NCBI GenBank assembly: GCA_030062745.1
Contig: CP099849.1
Location: forward strand, 15,189,307 to 15,253,306
Direction of reading: 5' to 3'
DNA length: 64,000 bases
Origin: Capitulum mitella
Taxonomy: Eukaryota; Arthropoda; Thecostraca; Pollicipedomorpha; Pollicipedidae
Within the stretch, counting starts at the first letter, position 1, and every line of letters starts with the position of its first letter. The notes beneath the pieces are model-generated. The model ran no database searches. It saw only the letters and a program-made list of their open reading frames with translations, and was not told where the DNA came from. A program made the translations under genes and the position numbers. This document shows positions 1 to 10,566 of the stretch, piece by piece.

Positions 1-270
1 AGCTGAGACATTTCTCTTTCGAATGGCGCTAATCGCACCTTTCTGTGACAATCTGTCACCGAGATGTGGGTAGTCGAATCATGCAATGTCTGCAAAAATC
101 GGCGACCTTTCATGACCCGTAACTTTGACCACCAAGGTCACCTAAGGCTAAAGATCTGTGTTTCGCCAGTTTTTGATAGGTGCTATAAGCGCACCAAATC
201 TCATTAGAATCGAAATGTGTTCTCATCAATTTTTGTGCCATTTGACGAGATGACCTGACTCGACGTTTGA
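1..270 (+). repeat. Fragment of the long-inverted-repeat family (family E)
   Basis: This stretch matches 7020-7270 in the same orientation, and the reverse complement of 5384-5530. Shared landmarks are a block ending AATGGCGC.AATCGCAC, the phrase AATGTCTG.AAAAA, and TTTTTCGATAGGTGCT. It is one truncated arm of the structure seen whole at 5384-7145. No coding potential is visible. Confidence 0.6.
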
Positions 271-279
271 CGTGACCCA

Positions 280-3075
280 TATGTTAGAAAGAGGTCGATT
301 TTCAAAATTCATAGGCATATCCAGGGCACATAAAAAGGGGCATACGTTACGTTGGAAAATGTTAGTTCATTCTGCAACATTTTTTTTTAGCCTGGGGAGT
401 TTATCTGTGTTCGTAAAACATTTCCATCCGTGTCACATGCCATATCATATACCTATGGCAAATGCCCATAGATGGATCCAATCACCAAAAAAGTGAGGTA
501 ACTTCCTACATAATGAACTATTGGTAATTGGCTATCATATTCAAACATAATGTGAAAACGATTTTGTATCATGTTTAACCCTATTTCCGGAGGGCTAGAC
601 GGTAAATTTTGATTTGAAATGACCGATTGCCGACAGGGGGACGGATTCGGCCCCCTGAGATCTCGAGAATTACACATCTGATTCCATTGCAACAAACGCA
701 ATCGATTTTCCTTGGCGTAAAATGCGTTTTTACGAAAAGAACTTCGCAAAATATTGAAGGAGCTGGGAGCGGGGAAAAGTCAAGATGGTAGACATTTTTG
801 GACTTGTTATAGTTCTGCTGTTTATGGACCGATTTTGATGAAATTGGCATAAATCTGGAGTTTATGGATGGGACTTTTATTATTGCTCCATACATCTGAA
901 ATTTGGATAGAATCCATAGGCGTTCACAGGGTCTCAAAAATGAAAGGATTAATTTTTCAAAAACTGAATTGATAGGATACTAAGACACTTTTTGGGCTTT
1001 TACTAGTAATGTTATGCAGAAGAAATACAAATCGTATTACGCTGTTTGTACAATGCGTTGACAGGGACATGAAAAACGAGGAACTGTCATGGTCACGTGC
1101 CCATCAGGGTAACTCACGACCTTTGACCCTAAATGACCTCTAGTTACCTTAGAGTTGCATGGAATGATCTTGAGTGTATTTCATATTGTTCGAAAGGGTT
1201 TCCAATCGTTTGAATTTACTCTAAAATCCCATTTTAGGGCTGTCATGTTACACGGTACGCGCACTGATATTTTAGGTCACTGCGCCGTGAACCGACCTTA
1301 TATCAGTCCGAAGCCTGCTACACAAATAGAGGGCAGCCTTGTACGCCACATATATTCTGGGCTTGGCATCTGGAAAAATAGCTGTAAAATTATGACTTTG
1401 CAACCAAATTTTTACTTTTGACCTTCACCTGGCCTTGTGAGATGACCTAAGATTAACAAAATTATCTTTGTATTCTTGTCCAACTATTCACCTATACGCC
1501 CACATAAAGTCTTAAGTTCTTCCTCAAAAACGCTATTTTTGCGGCCATTTTTCTTTCTTTTACCATGAACAGGGCCAAAAATGGCCTGAGGGGCCTCCTA
1601 AAAACGTCGCCTGGCACCACCCCTGAGTTAATAGAATTACGAAATTTGGGTACAGTACGTAGAAAAGATAGGTAGGAAAAATGACCAAGGTTCGTGAAAC
1701 TGCGTCAAAAATCCTGGGATAAGCAAGCAAAAAACTCAAGGGGGGCCGGGATTCATCCCTTCCTGCCGGTAATAGGGTTAAGGTTCGTATTTTAAAATCA
1801 TAAGCACATTGCGTTTTAAAGTAATAAAATCATTCGCATAACCAGAGCACACAAAAAGGGGTAATTTTCGGAAAATGTTAAGTTTTTCGCCATATATTTC
1901 GGATTTAATGTGCCAAGGAAAGTATTTTCATTTCTGTTATATGCCATATTATGTACACATTGCAAATGCTGATAGGCAGATCCAGGTGCCAGAAAAAGAG
2001 AGGTCGATAAATATACGGTGAAATTTGTGTTTTATTTCGTGACTTAAGTCATAATTCATTCAGGAATGAGAACGAATAAAATACCTCCTTTTACATTACC
2101 CTGAAGCCGCTTCTACGAAAACAAACAGATCCAGATGTCTGTTAAGCCCACTGAACATGTTACTGCATTGCAATAGTTTTCGTGTTCTGTATTGTATACC
2201 AGCCGGGAGGTTAATGGAATGGAATGAATGAGCGAATGGACTAATCAGACCGCGCCGCCAATCGGGCCCCAAGGATCACCGCATAGTAATCGCTGGTACA
2301 CTCCTCTGCCTTAGCTCTGGACAAGGTTGGCAGAGGGGGATGGAGCCCGATTGTGCCCAGACGATCACGACCTAGTAATCGTCGGTGCAATCTTCTGGCT
2401 ACTCTATAAGCTGGGCCCTGCTCTGTCTCAACTCGGGGTTCATCACCTGCTCGGGCTAAGGACAGACTAGCAAGGTTGGGTATTGCTGCAGCAATGGTTG
2501 GGTTTCTTGTGTCAACTGCCAGTGGAAATCCGACTATTCTTGTAGCTCAGCCCAAGCAGTATAGCCAGAGCGGGCCAGACCAAAGCCAAGTTTGGCCCCA
2601 AGCAAAACTGCTGGCTGTGATTGGACGAAATATCCGCCCGTAAACCGATGCCTGGAGACGCCGCTGACATGTATAACACGTTAGCTTTGTTATATTCATA
2701 CAATGAGTCATAAATTCTTGTTAACTGGAAAGTATAAATGGATCATTTTACATGTCCAGGTGTCCGCCACTGGCCAACATGTTCCTTGAAAATTCTTTGA
2801 AGTGCGAAGGTTACAAATATTTCAATCATTTGAACTGTCCGTGATGTTATAAAAGACATCAAAGTAATACAAGGCCATCGTGCAATCTCCAGAAGGCACG
2901 ATATTCCTCAAACATGCCTCCCAACAACGTATCCTAGAACCACTTCCGGAGGAGATGAAATTTCTAAAATTTTGTCACAAAATGAACAAAACTGCACTCA
3001 GGAAATCAACAAGTTTAACGAAGCGGACCACAAAAGCTCGGAAATGGCGAGCGAAAAACCGGGGGGCGGGTCAGA
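280..3075 (+). repeat. Long dispersed repeat family C, copy 1, split by a piggyBac-like insertion
   Basis: Positions 280-575 and 1782-3075 align, in order and in the same orientation, with 47930-49177. The two halves are contiguous there but separated here by 579-1777. Shared landmarks include GGTCGATTT.CAAAATTCATAG, CATATCC.GGG.ACATAAAAA, CCGTGATGTTAT and the 3' block with CTCAAACATGCCT. Only short, stop-rich frames are present, so the type of element is unknown. Positions 2220-2480 lack a clear counterpart in copy 2 and contain an internal near-duplication around the phrase TAGTAATCG. Confidence 0.7.
579..1777 (+). mobile_element. piggyBac-like non-autonomous element with TTAA target duplication
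   Basis: The element is 1199 bp. It is flanked by TTAA at 575-578 and 1778-1781 and starts CCCTATTTCCGGAGGG; its end, read in reverse, is CCCTATTACCGGCAGG. TTAA duplication and termini beginning CCC are hallmarks of the piggyBac superfamily (family knowledge). The related family C copy has an uninterrupted CTAA at 48175-48178, close to an empty site. No long frame or transposase motif is seen, so it would depend on a transposase supplied elsewhere. It contains AGGTCA-like half-sites around 1080-1160. A second, inverted copy ends at 29652. Confidence 0.8.
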
Positions 3076-4223
3076 ATCTGCCTCCCCTCAGCACGAAATA
3101 AGGGCTGGCAGCCCTTCTTGAACACGCGTAGAAGAAGGGCGAACACGCTCCTTGTGCGAACGCGCTCAAGAAGGACTGGCTAACTTTCTTGAGCTGTGTT
3201 CGCAAAGCCACACATGCGGGAGAGGCAAGGGTTAAAGGTTAATTTTTCGGCAACAGCGTTGGTTGCACAAGTCTTCAACATGGGTAGGAAATGCCTTCCG
3301 ACCAACTTTGGAAGGATGCCGGTGAAGTGTGTCGAGTGATTTGGTTAACATTGGTTATTATGTAGGCACAAAACCTTTTTTCGTGTAAGTATATTTTCAT
3401 CCATTGTTGCAGTTTTCTGAAGATCCCGAATATAACTGACCTCAGGTAAAGGAGCCATGGCCTTGTTCTCAAGGACAGTTCATGTCTAGAATGACATTCA
3501 GTATAATTTTACCGATACCCTTGTCGTCTGCACATTTCTAGCGATGGATAAAGGCGGCATATGCAGTTAGAGAGACCACTTACATAGTTATGAAAGGCCG
3601 CCCCGCCCCACGACCTGATTCCGAAAGGCCTTACCCGCCGGTCTCGCTGGGAAATTTGAAAGGAAAAACAACAGCCCGTAGGTCAGAGACGTAACTTTAC
3701 CTTCCAATCCCAAAGAACAGTTGCATACTCTTCCAGCTAGTTTTGAAGAACTGAAATAAAGTGTGTAGTCCATCAGCATAAGGCAAGACGCAAATTTTTA
3801 AAAAGTTTTTGTGCAGCTTTAGCATTTTGTGCCCCCTGAATGGCCAGGAAAGCCCACAAGAAATGGGGCCTTTTCAGCCCACGTCTGGTGGGTCTGCGGT
3901 CTCACGAGCAGCAGTCTTAGTTTAAATGCCATCAGATGCGTCCCTGAGTGTTACCATTGAACGAGAAGGGCGGCGACGGGTTAGGGATATTTACTCTATT
4001 TTTCCAAAATGCATTTTTTCCGATTTAGGGCGTAAATTCGCATTCGTAAATTCGCATCACCCCTCTCTAAATTCAGCATTTGAAGTTAGATACCTCATCG
4101 CAGATTCTGGTTTCGCCGCGCCCACCCCCCACCCCCCTCCCCAAGTCTGAGACGTGGCTACGCCCAGGGACGTGGCTACGCCTACACCAATGCCATGAGA
4201 CGTATGCATCATTCTTATGACAG
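3076..4223. other. No gene seen; small inverted repeat and AGGTCA-poor spacer
   Basis: Frames are short and unconvincing. Around 3108-3175 there is an imperfect inverted repeat, CCTTCTTGAACACGCG against CGCGCTCAAGAAGG, with a loop of about 45 nt. Near 4150-4190 the phrase GACGTGGCTACGCC occurs twice. It resembles the ends of the MITE-like repeats elsewhere in the window. Confidence 0.4.
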
Positions 4224-4589
4224 GACTGCTCTTCCTCAGATACCGAGCTGTGCGACTATCTGATGTGGCTGCTGGATAGCAGCTTCTTAGAGGATCTTTT
4301 CTCCGACGAAGTCACTGCAGCGGTCCAACAACCTGTCTTGACGAAGGGAAAGGATGGAGAAGTTCAACCTCACTTGGAAGACATGGCCATTTCTCTTGGC
4401 CATCACAACGACTTGGTGACCCATATCCTGACCTGGGCGGCGTCGTTTTTGGTTTTTAACCAGCATTTTGCCAAACCCCAGATGAGGCACTTTGCTGCGG
4501 CCATATATCAGTATGCTCTAGACATATGGGGGAGGGGCAAAGTTACTGTAAAGACGACTAAAGCTTTTTTGAAGGAACTTTTTGACTAA
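4224..4589 (+). CDS. Probable 3' terminal coding exon of an unrecognised gene
   Basis: An acceptor (TTCTTATGACAG, ending at 4223) opens a frame that runs 121 codons to a TAA at 4587-4589. If ATG 4263 were the start the product would be 108 aa, but the frame is open upstream in good register (CSSSDTELCDYLMWLLDSS), so an internal or terminal exon is more likely than a single-exon gene. The peptide has the mixed hydrophobic and charged pattern of a globular helical domain, for example HILTWAASFLVFNQHF and the C-terminal TTKAFLKELFD. No repeats or low-complexity residues are present. An AATAAA lies 423 bp past the stop. I do not recognise the family. Upstream exons were not found in the window. 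The overlapping minus-strand frame at 4287-4490 is taken as a shadow. Confidence 0.5.
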   Translation, partial: DCSSSDTELCDYLMWLLDSSFLEDLFSDEVTAAVQQPVLTKGKDGEVQPHLEDMAISLGHHNDLVTHILTWAASFLVFNQHFAKPQMRHFAAAIYQYALDIWGRGKVTVKTTKAFLKELFD

Positions 4590-5011
4590 ACGGGATCGCA
4601 CATGGATGGTACCACATATCACCTGAGTTGTTCAGCGTTCGGACGCGACCGTGTTATTGAGTTCTCCACTCATGTGGTTCCTGGAGGTCGCTGACCGTGC
4701 CGTATAGTAAAAGTCATGGGATATTCGTATTTCCCCGTATATGCATGTTGAGGATTTGGAGACATAACCGCGTGGGACGCTCTGCCCTGGAAGTAAATGT
4801 CATGCTGGATAAATTTTACCTCGCATTGGAACTACAAACTGCACAACCAAGGCAAAGAGCAATTATTATTACCTTCATTCTATCTTCTATTTACATTATC
4901 TTCAGTTATCATCATTATTCTACCTACACATATACCTGTATACATGGGGATAAATGTAGCTTTTCATTCGATAAATGGTAACAGAAAAACTCGTGCGTTT
5001 CCATAGGTCCA

Positions 5012-5017
5012 AATAAA
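5012..5017 (+). terminator. Candidate polyadenylation signal AATAAA
   Basis: A canonical AATAAA is followed by a GT-rich stretch (AAAGTGGGC, later TTTGGGGGAGGGTAGGTTG). It lies 423 bp beyond the stop codon at 4589 on the same strand, a normal 3' UTR length. The motif is common by chance in AT-rich DNA, so support comes from its position. Confidence 0.35.
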
Positions 5018-5251
5018 GTGGGCTAAATCCGCTGAGAAACCCACATTTGGGGGAGGGTAGGTTGTTAGGTCCTCGGCTCACTTTCCCCCCAGTCGCTTAC
5101 AGAAATCGATACCCCTGCACGCAGACTCACAGTTTAGCATATGAATTGCAGTACTATGCTTGGGCGACAAACGATACTATTCAGCTATTTCCGCCTTTGA
5201 AAAGGTTTAGGGGGTACAAATCAGGCACCGGAAAAAAACATAGAAATGAAA

Positions 5252-5368
5252 CGGATTAACGTTAACTCCCGTTAACCTTTCTCAGGAAATTAACGGATTA
5301 ACTTTAACTTAGTTAACCTTCGCAGTTAACGGATTACCTTTAACGGAAGTTAGAGTTTTGTTAACTGC
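5252..5368. repeat. Short TTAAC-rich degenerate tandem repeat
   Basis: The hexamer GTTAAC and its neighbours (GGATTAAC, TAGTTAACC, CAGTTAACGG) recur about eight times in 115 bp. GTTAAC is self-complementary, so the run can pair with itself. It lies just outside the left arm of the long inverted repeat that starts near 5384. Confidence 0.6.
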
Positions 5369-5383
5369 CTTCTTTTGGGTCAA

Positions 5384-7145
5384 AGTGACAGGTCATGACA
5401 GTTCACCAATTTTCGCAGACATTTTATGATTCTCATGCCAATAACACGGTAACGGATCGTCACAGAAAGGTGCGCTTAGCGCCGTTCAAAAGAGAAATGC
5501 TCGGGCCTTCATAAACAAGCTCATTTTTTGGTGAGTTCGGATGACCTTTGACCCCACTAGGTCACATGGTACATTCTCGATTTTAACCATGTTCGCCCAC
5601 CGCGATCTTCTCTGAAATGTAGCACAGCATGTGTCTAGTATTAACAATGGGCGTGATGAAAAAACATTTCGGGGCAAACTGAAACTTGACTTCGACTGTT
5701 TCCAAACCACGTTTCAAAATATGCCCTTGAGTCTGTCTGACGAACATAGATTGATTTCATGCTTTTCGTGTGTTCGATTGTTCTACAATTTGGTTTGCAC
5801 AGTGTCCTGTGTGCCTGATACACATTAGCTAAGCTTTGAAATTTTAGACACGAAATGCCAAACTTCATGACACCCCACCATTAATCGACCCATGACATAC
5901 AGATCTGACATACCCGTTCTTCACATTTGCACGGGAGTGTGTGTATCGCATGTTCTTGGGCCTTTAAGCCAACTGAGAATCTAAGTCGAGCATCGGAGCC
6001 TTTTGAAGGCCAACCAAGATCACTGACCTCGCTTGTCCTTGGATAACCTGTTGGCCTTGGACCATTCACAGCTTTTGTAGGGCACTGGTTGCAATTCACA
6101 CATGTCCACGTATCGGGATTTGCACGCATCGAGGGTTCATTCCAACATTGTTTGCAGTCAAATGAGCAGACCAAATCAGTTTAAAGCACGTGACAGGTCA
6201 GGATGATATGTAAGCCAACGCCCTTTAGTGGACATGGGATGAACATAAATGACTCGTCGCGTGCAAAATGGTCAGAAGTCGAAATCAGGGCGTCAAAAAC
6301 CGATAAATGATCCGAGCTCAAAATAGGCCATCCGATGTCAACCGATCAACCAGCGGTCATCCAGCCATCCAGCCATCAACCAGCCATCCAGCAGTCAACC
6401 GATGTCGATGACCTCGGCTGACCTTTCAAGGGTATCCATGACGCAGTACGACTAAGATTATCTCAGCTGGCTGGATGGCTGGATGACCGCTGGTTGATCG
6501 GTTATCTCAGACTAAGATTATCTCAGATTATCTCAGCTGGCTTAAGGACCTAAGGGCACTCGATAGACATACTTTCCTGCAAATGTGAAGAACGGGTATG
6601 TCATATTAGGATGGCAGGGGTCGATTGGTGGTGAAGTGTCATAATCTAAGGCCTTTGTGGTTAAGCAAGTTGAAATTAAAGTTACGTGCAAAAGGCAAAG
6701 AGGGCATTGTGCACGCCAAATTATAGAACAATTGGACAAACGAAAAACAGGAAATCGGTCACTTAGTTGTTAGTTAATAGCCTCAGGGTATATTTCTTTA
6801 GCGGCACTTGGCAGCATTTAAGCCAATATATCTGACAAAAATTTGCATTCGCCCAGGAATGTTTTTACCGCAATTGTTGCAAATATTTGGGGAGATATTG
6901 TGCTCCATTTTCGCGAGGATCACGGTGGGCTAACATGGTTAAAACTGAAAATGTTCCATGTGACCAAGTCAGGGCAAAAGCCATGCTGAAGTCACCTCAA
7001 AATAAACTCCTCTGTGAAATTTGGAACATTTCTGTTTGGAATGGCGCCAATCGCACATTTCTTTGACAACCTTTCACCGAGTTTTAGGCATTAAAGTCAT
7101 ATAATGTCTGTAAAAACTGGTGGCGTTTCACAACTTGTAACAATG
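5384..7145. repeat. Long inverted repeat (foldback), arms of about 0.7-1.0 kb
   Basis: The left arm (about 5384-6375) reads as the reverse complement of the right arm (6468 to about 7145). The innermost 35 bp are perfect: 6341-6375 pairs with 6468-6502 around a 92 nt centre. Further out, 5866-5974 pairs with 6535-6642 (shared TGACATACCCGTTCTTCACA). Beyond that, CGATTGTTCTACAATTTGG near 5775 matches the complement of 6716-6736, and the outer block near 5500-5620 matches the complement of 6900-7060. Divergence rises and indels accumulate outward. No open frame spans it. A fragment of one arm occurs at 1-270, so this is a dispersed family. Confidence 0.8.
6341..6502. repeat. Perfect 35-bp inverted repeat with subrepeated CCAGCCAT
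   Basis: Positions 6341-6375 and 6468-6502 are exact reverse complements. Between them CCAGCCATC and variants recur (6361-6395) and the phrase GATTATCTCAG is repeated next to the right arm (6457-6467, 6514-6536). This is the core of the larger foldback. Confidence 0.9.
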
Positions 7146-7376
7146 GCCTCAGAGGCTTCCAAGAGCTAAAACTTTATGGCTGGCCATTTTTCGATAGGTG
7201 CTGTAAGCGTAGGTACCAGATTTTAACAAAAGCGAAAGGGGTTGGGTCTTGTGCGATTTGACTTGTAATGACCAACACCGTGCCCTGGCCACTCAACAAC
7301 ATGCGCTGGGCTAAAAAACCAGAGTTTGCATTCAAATGATGACCATTGAATGAGTGAATGAATAAATGATTATCAT

Positions 7377-7540
7377 GGGCGCTGCTAGGATTTTCTTAAG
7401 GGAGGGCGGGGCGGAGCTCAATGAGAACTGAAATTGTACGAAAACCGCCAGCTGGGAAGACGATGTGCAATGTTTTTCACTTAAAAAAAAATGCGGGCCT
7501 AACGGGGCCGGGCCCCCGCCCCTCCCCTCTGGCTGCGCTG
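7377..7540 (+). mobile_element. MITE-like family A, copy 1
   Basis: This is one of six ~160 bp copies. The family reads GGGGCGCAGCCAGGATTTT, then a G-rich run, GGAGCTCAATGTGAACTG, ATACGAAAACCGCCTGC, GACGATGTGCAATGG, an A-run, GCGGGCC, a C-rich run, and an inverted terminus TTGGCTGCGCC. Here the left end is altered to GGGCGCTGCTAGG and an A9 run is present. No coding frame is shared between copies. Confidence 0.75.
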
Positions 7541-7689
7541 GTGATGATAATGTAGCACACCACTTGATGATTAAGCACTTAGAGGCTTCTAGGGACCGAT
7601 CCAGCGGCTCCGCTTGGGGGGGGGGGACAAACCAGAGTTTTCTGCATCTAGATGGTAGGTCAGCGCAGTCGTTAAACGGGGGTGGGCGG

Positions 7690-8320
7690 GGATGGAAGAC
7701 ACGTAAATTTTGACCAATGACCCTGAGGTCAATTTCGCTGGATGGCCCATCTGGACTTTTATGTGCTTTGTCTGTTGGTGCTCATCATTTAGTCATAAGT
7801 GGCGTCATGTACTCGTAAAAAAGTACGTAAATTTTAACGTTCGTTTTGACCTTTACCTTTGATCTTGAGGTCAATTTCGGCGGACGACCCACCTAGCCTT
7901 TCACGTGCTCTATTGGTGGGCATGACTTAATGACAGGTGACGCCACGTACTGGTAAAAAGGCGCATAAATTTCTAGCACTTGTTTTCACCTTGACCCGTG
8001 ACCCTGAAATCAATTCCGGTGGATAACCCACCTGGACTTGTATATGCTCTGTCTATTGGTGCGCATTATTTAGTGGTAGGTGGCGCCATCTACTCATGGA
8101 AAAGTGTATAAATTTTCGGTACTCGTTTTGACTTCGACATTTAACCTTGAGGTCATTTGGCGCGTGACTCACCTAGACTTTCATGTACTGTACCTATTGG
8201 TGTCGATCACGTGATGGTAGGTGGCACCCCCTTCTGATAAAAAGATACATAAGTTTTCAACGCGCGTTTTGACATTTACCTTCGACCTTGAGTTCAATTT
8301 CGGCGGACGATTTACCTAGA
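7690..8320 (+). repeat. Tandem array of about 142-bp units (4.2 copies)
   Basis: Unit landmarks recur near 7741, 7884, 8022, 8163 and 8306: CCCACCTGGACTT or close variants. Each unit also carries TTGGTG, a GGTGGCGCCA-like block, AAAAG.G.ATAAATTTT, CGTTTTGACCTT.ACCTT and TTGAGGTCAATTTCGG. Units differ from each other by an estimated 15-25%, so the array is old. Each carries nuclear-receptor-like TGACCT or AGGTCA half-sites. No frame is conserved between units. Confidence 0.8.
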
Positions 8321-8395
8321 TAGCACCTTGCGCAGGATACCGGAAGAGGCATAAAGGAATCGCATTAAGTCTAGTGAACTGGTTAGGAAAATCAG

Positions 8396-8968
8396 TAATG
8401 GCCAGTCACCACTTTTGTATTACCTCCTTAAAGAGATGCTTGCTCCACGGCATGCCATCTAGCTTTCTGATTTTAGCTGAGACGTATTCATTCCATGTTT
8501 CAGACGCTGTTACAAACGGATTGAATTTTCGGTAACTGGTTTGGCGCGAAAGGGACTCGGAAATGTCGACTGGGATCTCGTCGACTACTTGAGCTGCAGC
8601 CCCTGAGACAGCTGGTACATGGCTTAGGACTATTGGAATCGACAGCTTTTACACCCAAAAGGTGCGAGGCACAGAACGACCGAAAGCATTTGCTGTCACG
8701 TATCTTTGTGCCCTTGCGATTTCACGGACAGATAGCGCATCGATATCGACATCGACAGGAGGAAACCTTTCTCGGCGGCTACATCGAGCACTTTCCTCTT
8801 TGATGAATATCTTGTTTCTGCCGAGACTGGTAGCAACGTCCGGCGTCGGAGCCTGCTCTTCAAGAGTCCTTTGACAACTTTCCCTCTATAGACACGGAGT
8901 TCGCGGAATGTGGCCTGAAAAGCGTCATGTGGGGTCCTATGCTTGATGTAGATGAAAGATACGTTCAT
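8396..8968 (-). pseudogene. Possible decayed coding sequence, unrecognised
   Basis: On the minus strand a 90-codon frame (8696-8968) ends in a stop. Beyond it, after frame changes, come stretches that read like protein: SKCFRSFCASHLLGVKAV near 8650-8700, and ETWNEYVSAKIRKLDGMPW followed by SKHLFKEVIQKW near 8400-8500. The residue mix (many Lys/Arg/Ser with interspersed aromatics) suggests a former gene or transposon. I cannot assign a family. Stops and at least two frame changes mean it is not functional as read. Weak support. Confidence 0.25.
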
Positions 8969-8974
8969 ACGTCT

Positions 8975-9705
8975 ATAGATTGGTATGAGAAATGAAAGTA
9001 AGGCACGTCTGCAGTTTCGTGTGTCACAATAGTGCGATCCTGGATTTAATGGGCAATCATGGGTTGTTTAATGTCTCCTTCTCACAGGCATTATATGTCA
9101 CATGTCAGAAATGTAGGATCTTCTGAAAGCTTTCGATAAAACACTGGAACTGACTGATTTCAGTACAGCTCCTAGTTCTAATACAGAGCTCTGTTCACAC
9201 ATAGAAAGGTTTATCTCCGTCGTCTCTAAAACTAAATCGCCCCTGTGAAGTAATTTCAGACCTTCGACGCTTGTCAAACATTTGCTGGACAGATACTGGT
9301 CGTTGAATGAGTACAGAGACCAATATTTTCAGCTGTTTTTTTTGTCTGTCTGCTCGGCGTTCATATGAATTCATTCCAGCTTTACCAAACAGGCGCTGGG
9401 AACTTATTCATTCTGAAGGCATTTATTAAAAACAAAAACAGAACAGAAAAACGCAATGGACCTCTCCGTCCTTCAGCCGTCTTTACATGTGTGTATATTT
9501 TGCGCCAAAAATAAAATAAAAACAAATTCGTGATACGCAAACCAGAAGCATTTCCTGCAGTGATAGAAATGTTTTGGCAGTTATGAATGGCAGAGACGAA
9601 ACATAACACTGTGGAAAATTTCAGATGAAACAAGAGGGCGTGATGTGAATAATCGCGAATAAAAGGCCTCAGCTCGAGACTAATCAGCACTTTAAAGCAT
9701 GGCTG
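8975..9705. other. No feature recognised
   Basis: This is AT-rich sequence with only short frames on both strands. A C-rich reading on the minus strand (9382-9708, 108 codons) has the composition of chance ORFs and no motif. Confidence 0.3.
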
Positions 9706-9899
9706 CAATTTTTATTTCAAACCATGTATTTTCAGCCATTGCCAATAGTGGCGACTCGTCATTAGAGGCAACTCGGACAGCGCCTCACCAGAAATATCGA
9801 GAAGTGTGAAATTAAAATCATACATAATCTGTGTGCGGTAAAATCGTTTATAAAATCGAATGCATAATGAAACTGGACTTATGTGCTCATTTTGTTCCG

Positions 9900-10205
9900 C
9901 ATTCAGCAACATAGGAGGGCACGTGCCCGCAAAGACTCCCCACGCCGCGCCACATCCCCATCCCCGCTGTCCCGCAAGCATACGGCGCAAGGCGGCCGTA
10001 AAGGCAGCCAGCTCACCTGCCTCAGTCAACGCTAGAATCCAATGTAACACGGCGCCCCTGGTGAGCGTTCGAGAAACTGTACGCCGCCAACGCAGCTGAC
10101 CGACCCCGTCTGAGCCGATACGTAGTATTACCTCTGGCCGCCGCCGTTCCGGCGCCACGGTCGGGGTCAGCGAAGAAGGACGCTCGATTGCGAGACCTAG
10201 CATCA
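9900..10205. other. CpG-rich patch; possible exon or promoter, unassigned
   Basis: GC and CpG content rises sharply. A 163-codon minus-strand frame (9712-10203) crosses it and runs into AT-rich sequence, which argues against a single coding unit. Donor-like sites occur on the minus strand (CAG|GTGAGC near 10010-10020, GAG|GTAATA near 10130). With no recognisable peptide I record only the patch, which could be a promoter, a 5' exon or a decayed exon. Confidence 0.3.
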
Positions 10206-10566
10206 GAGGAGGAGAAAGGAATGTGTTTATAGGGCAGTTATTGGTTCAGATATTGCATATGCACATTTCGTATTAACTCAACACGTCATACATACCTTTT
10301 GGAACTGTGCACAAATGGTTCAGTAATGTGACTGTATGCTCCCAGCAGTGACGATCATGTATCTCCTCCTGGAACGGGAGAGAATCTTCCGTCTGGGATG
10401 CTGGACACCACCGTATTGTCGTCGTTGTGCGTATTCGAATGGATGCCCAGTTTCCTCCAACTTTCTTTGCAGATACAGACAAAACACCAACAGTGATGCG
10501 TCATGTGACATTTCGTTTCTCTTGTATATGCCGATCTGAGAAGGGTCGGATATTATTTACGGTGTA

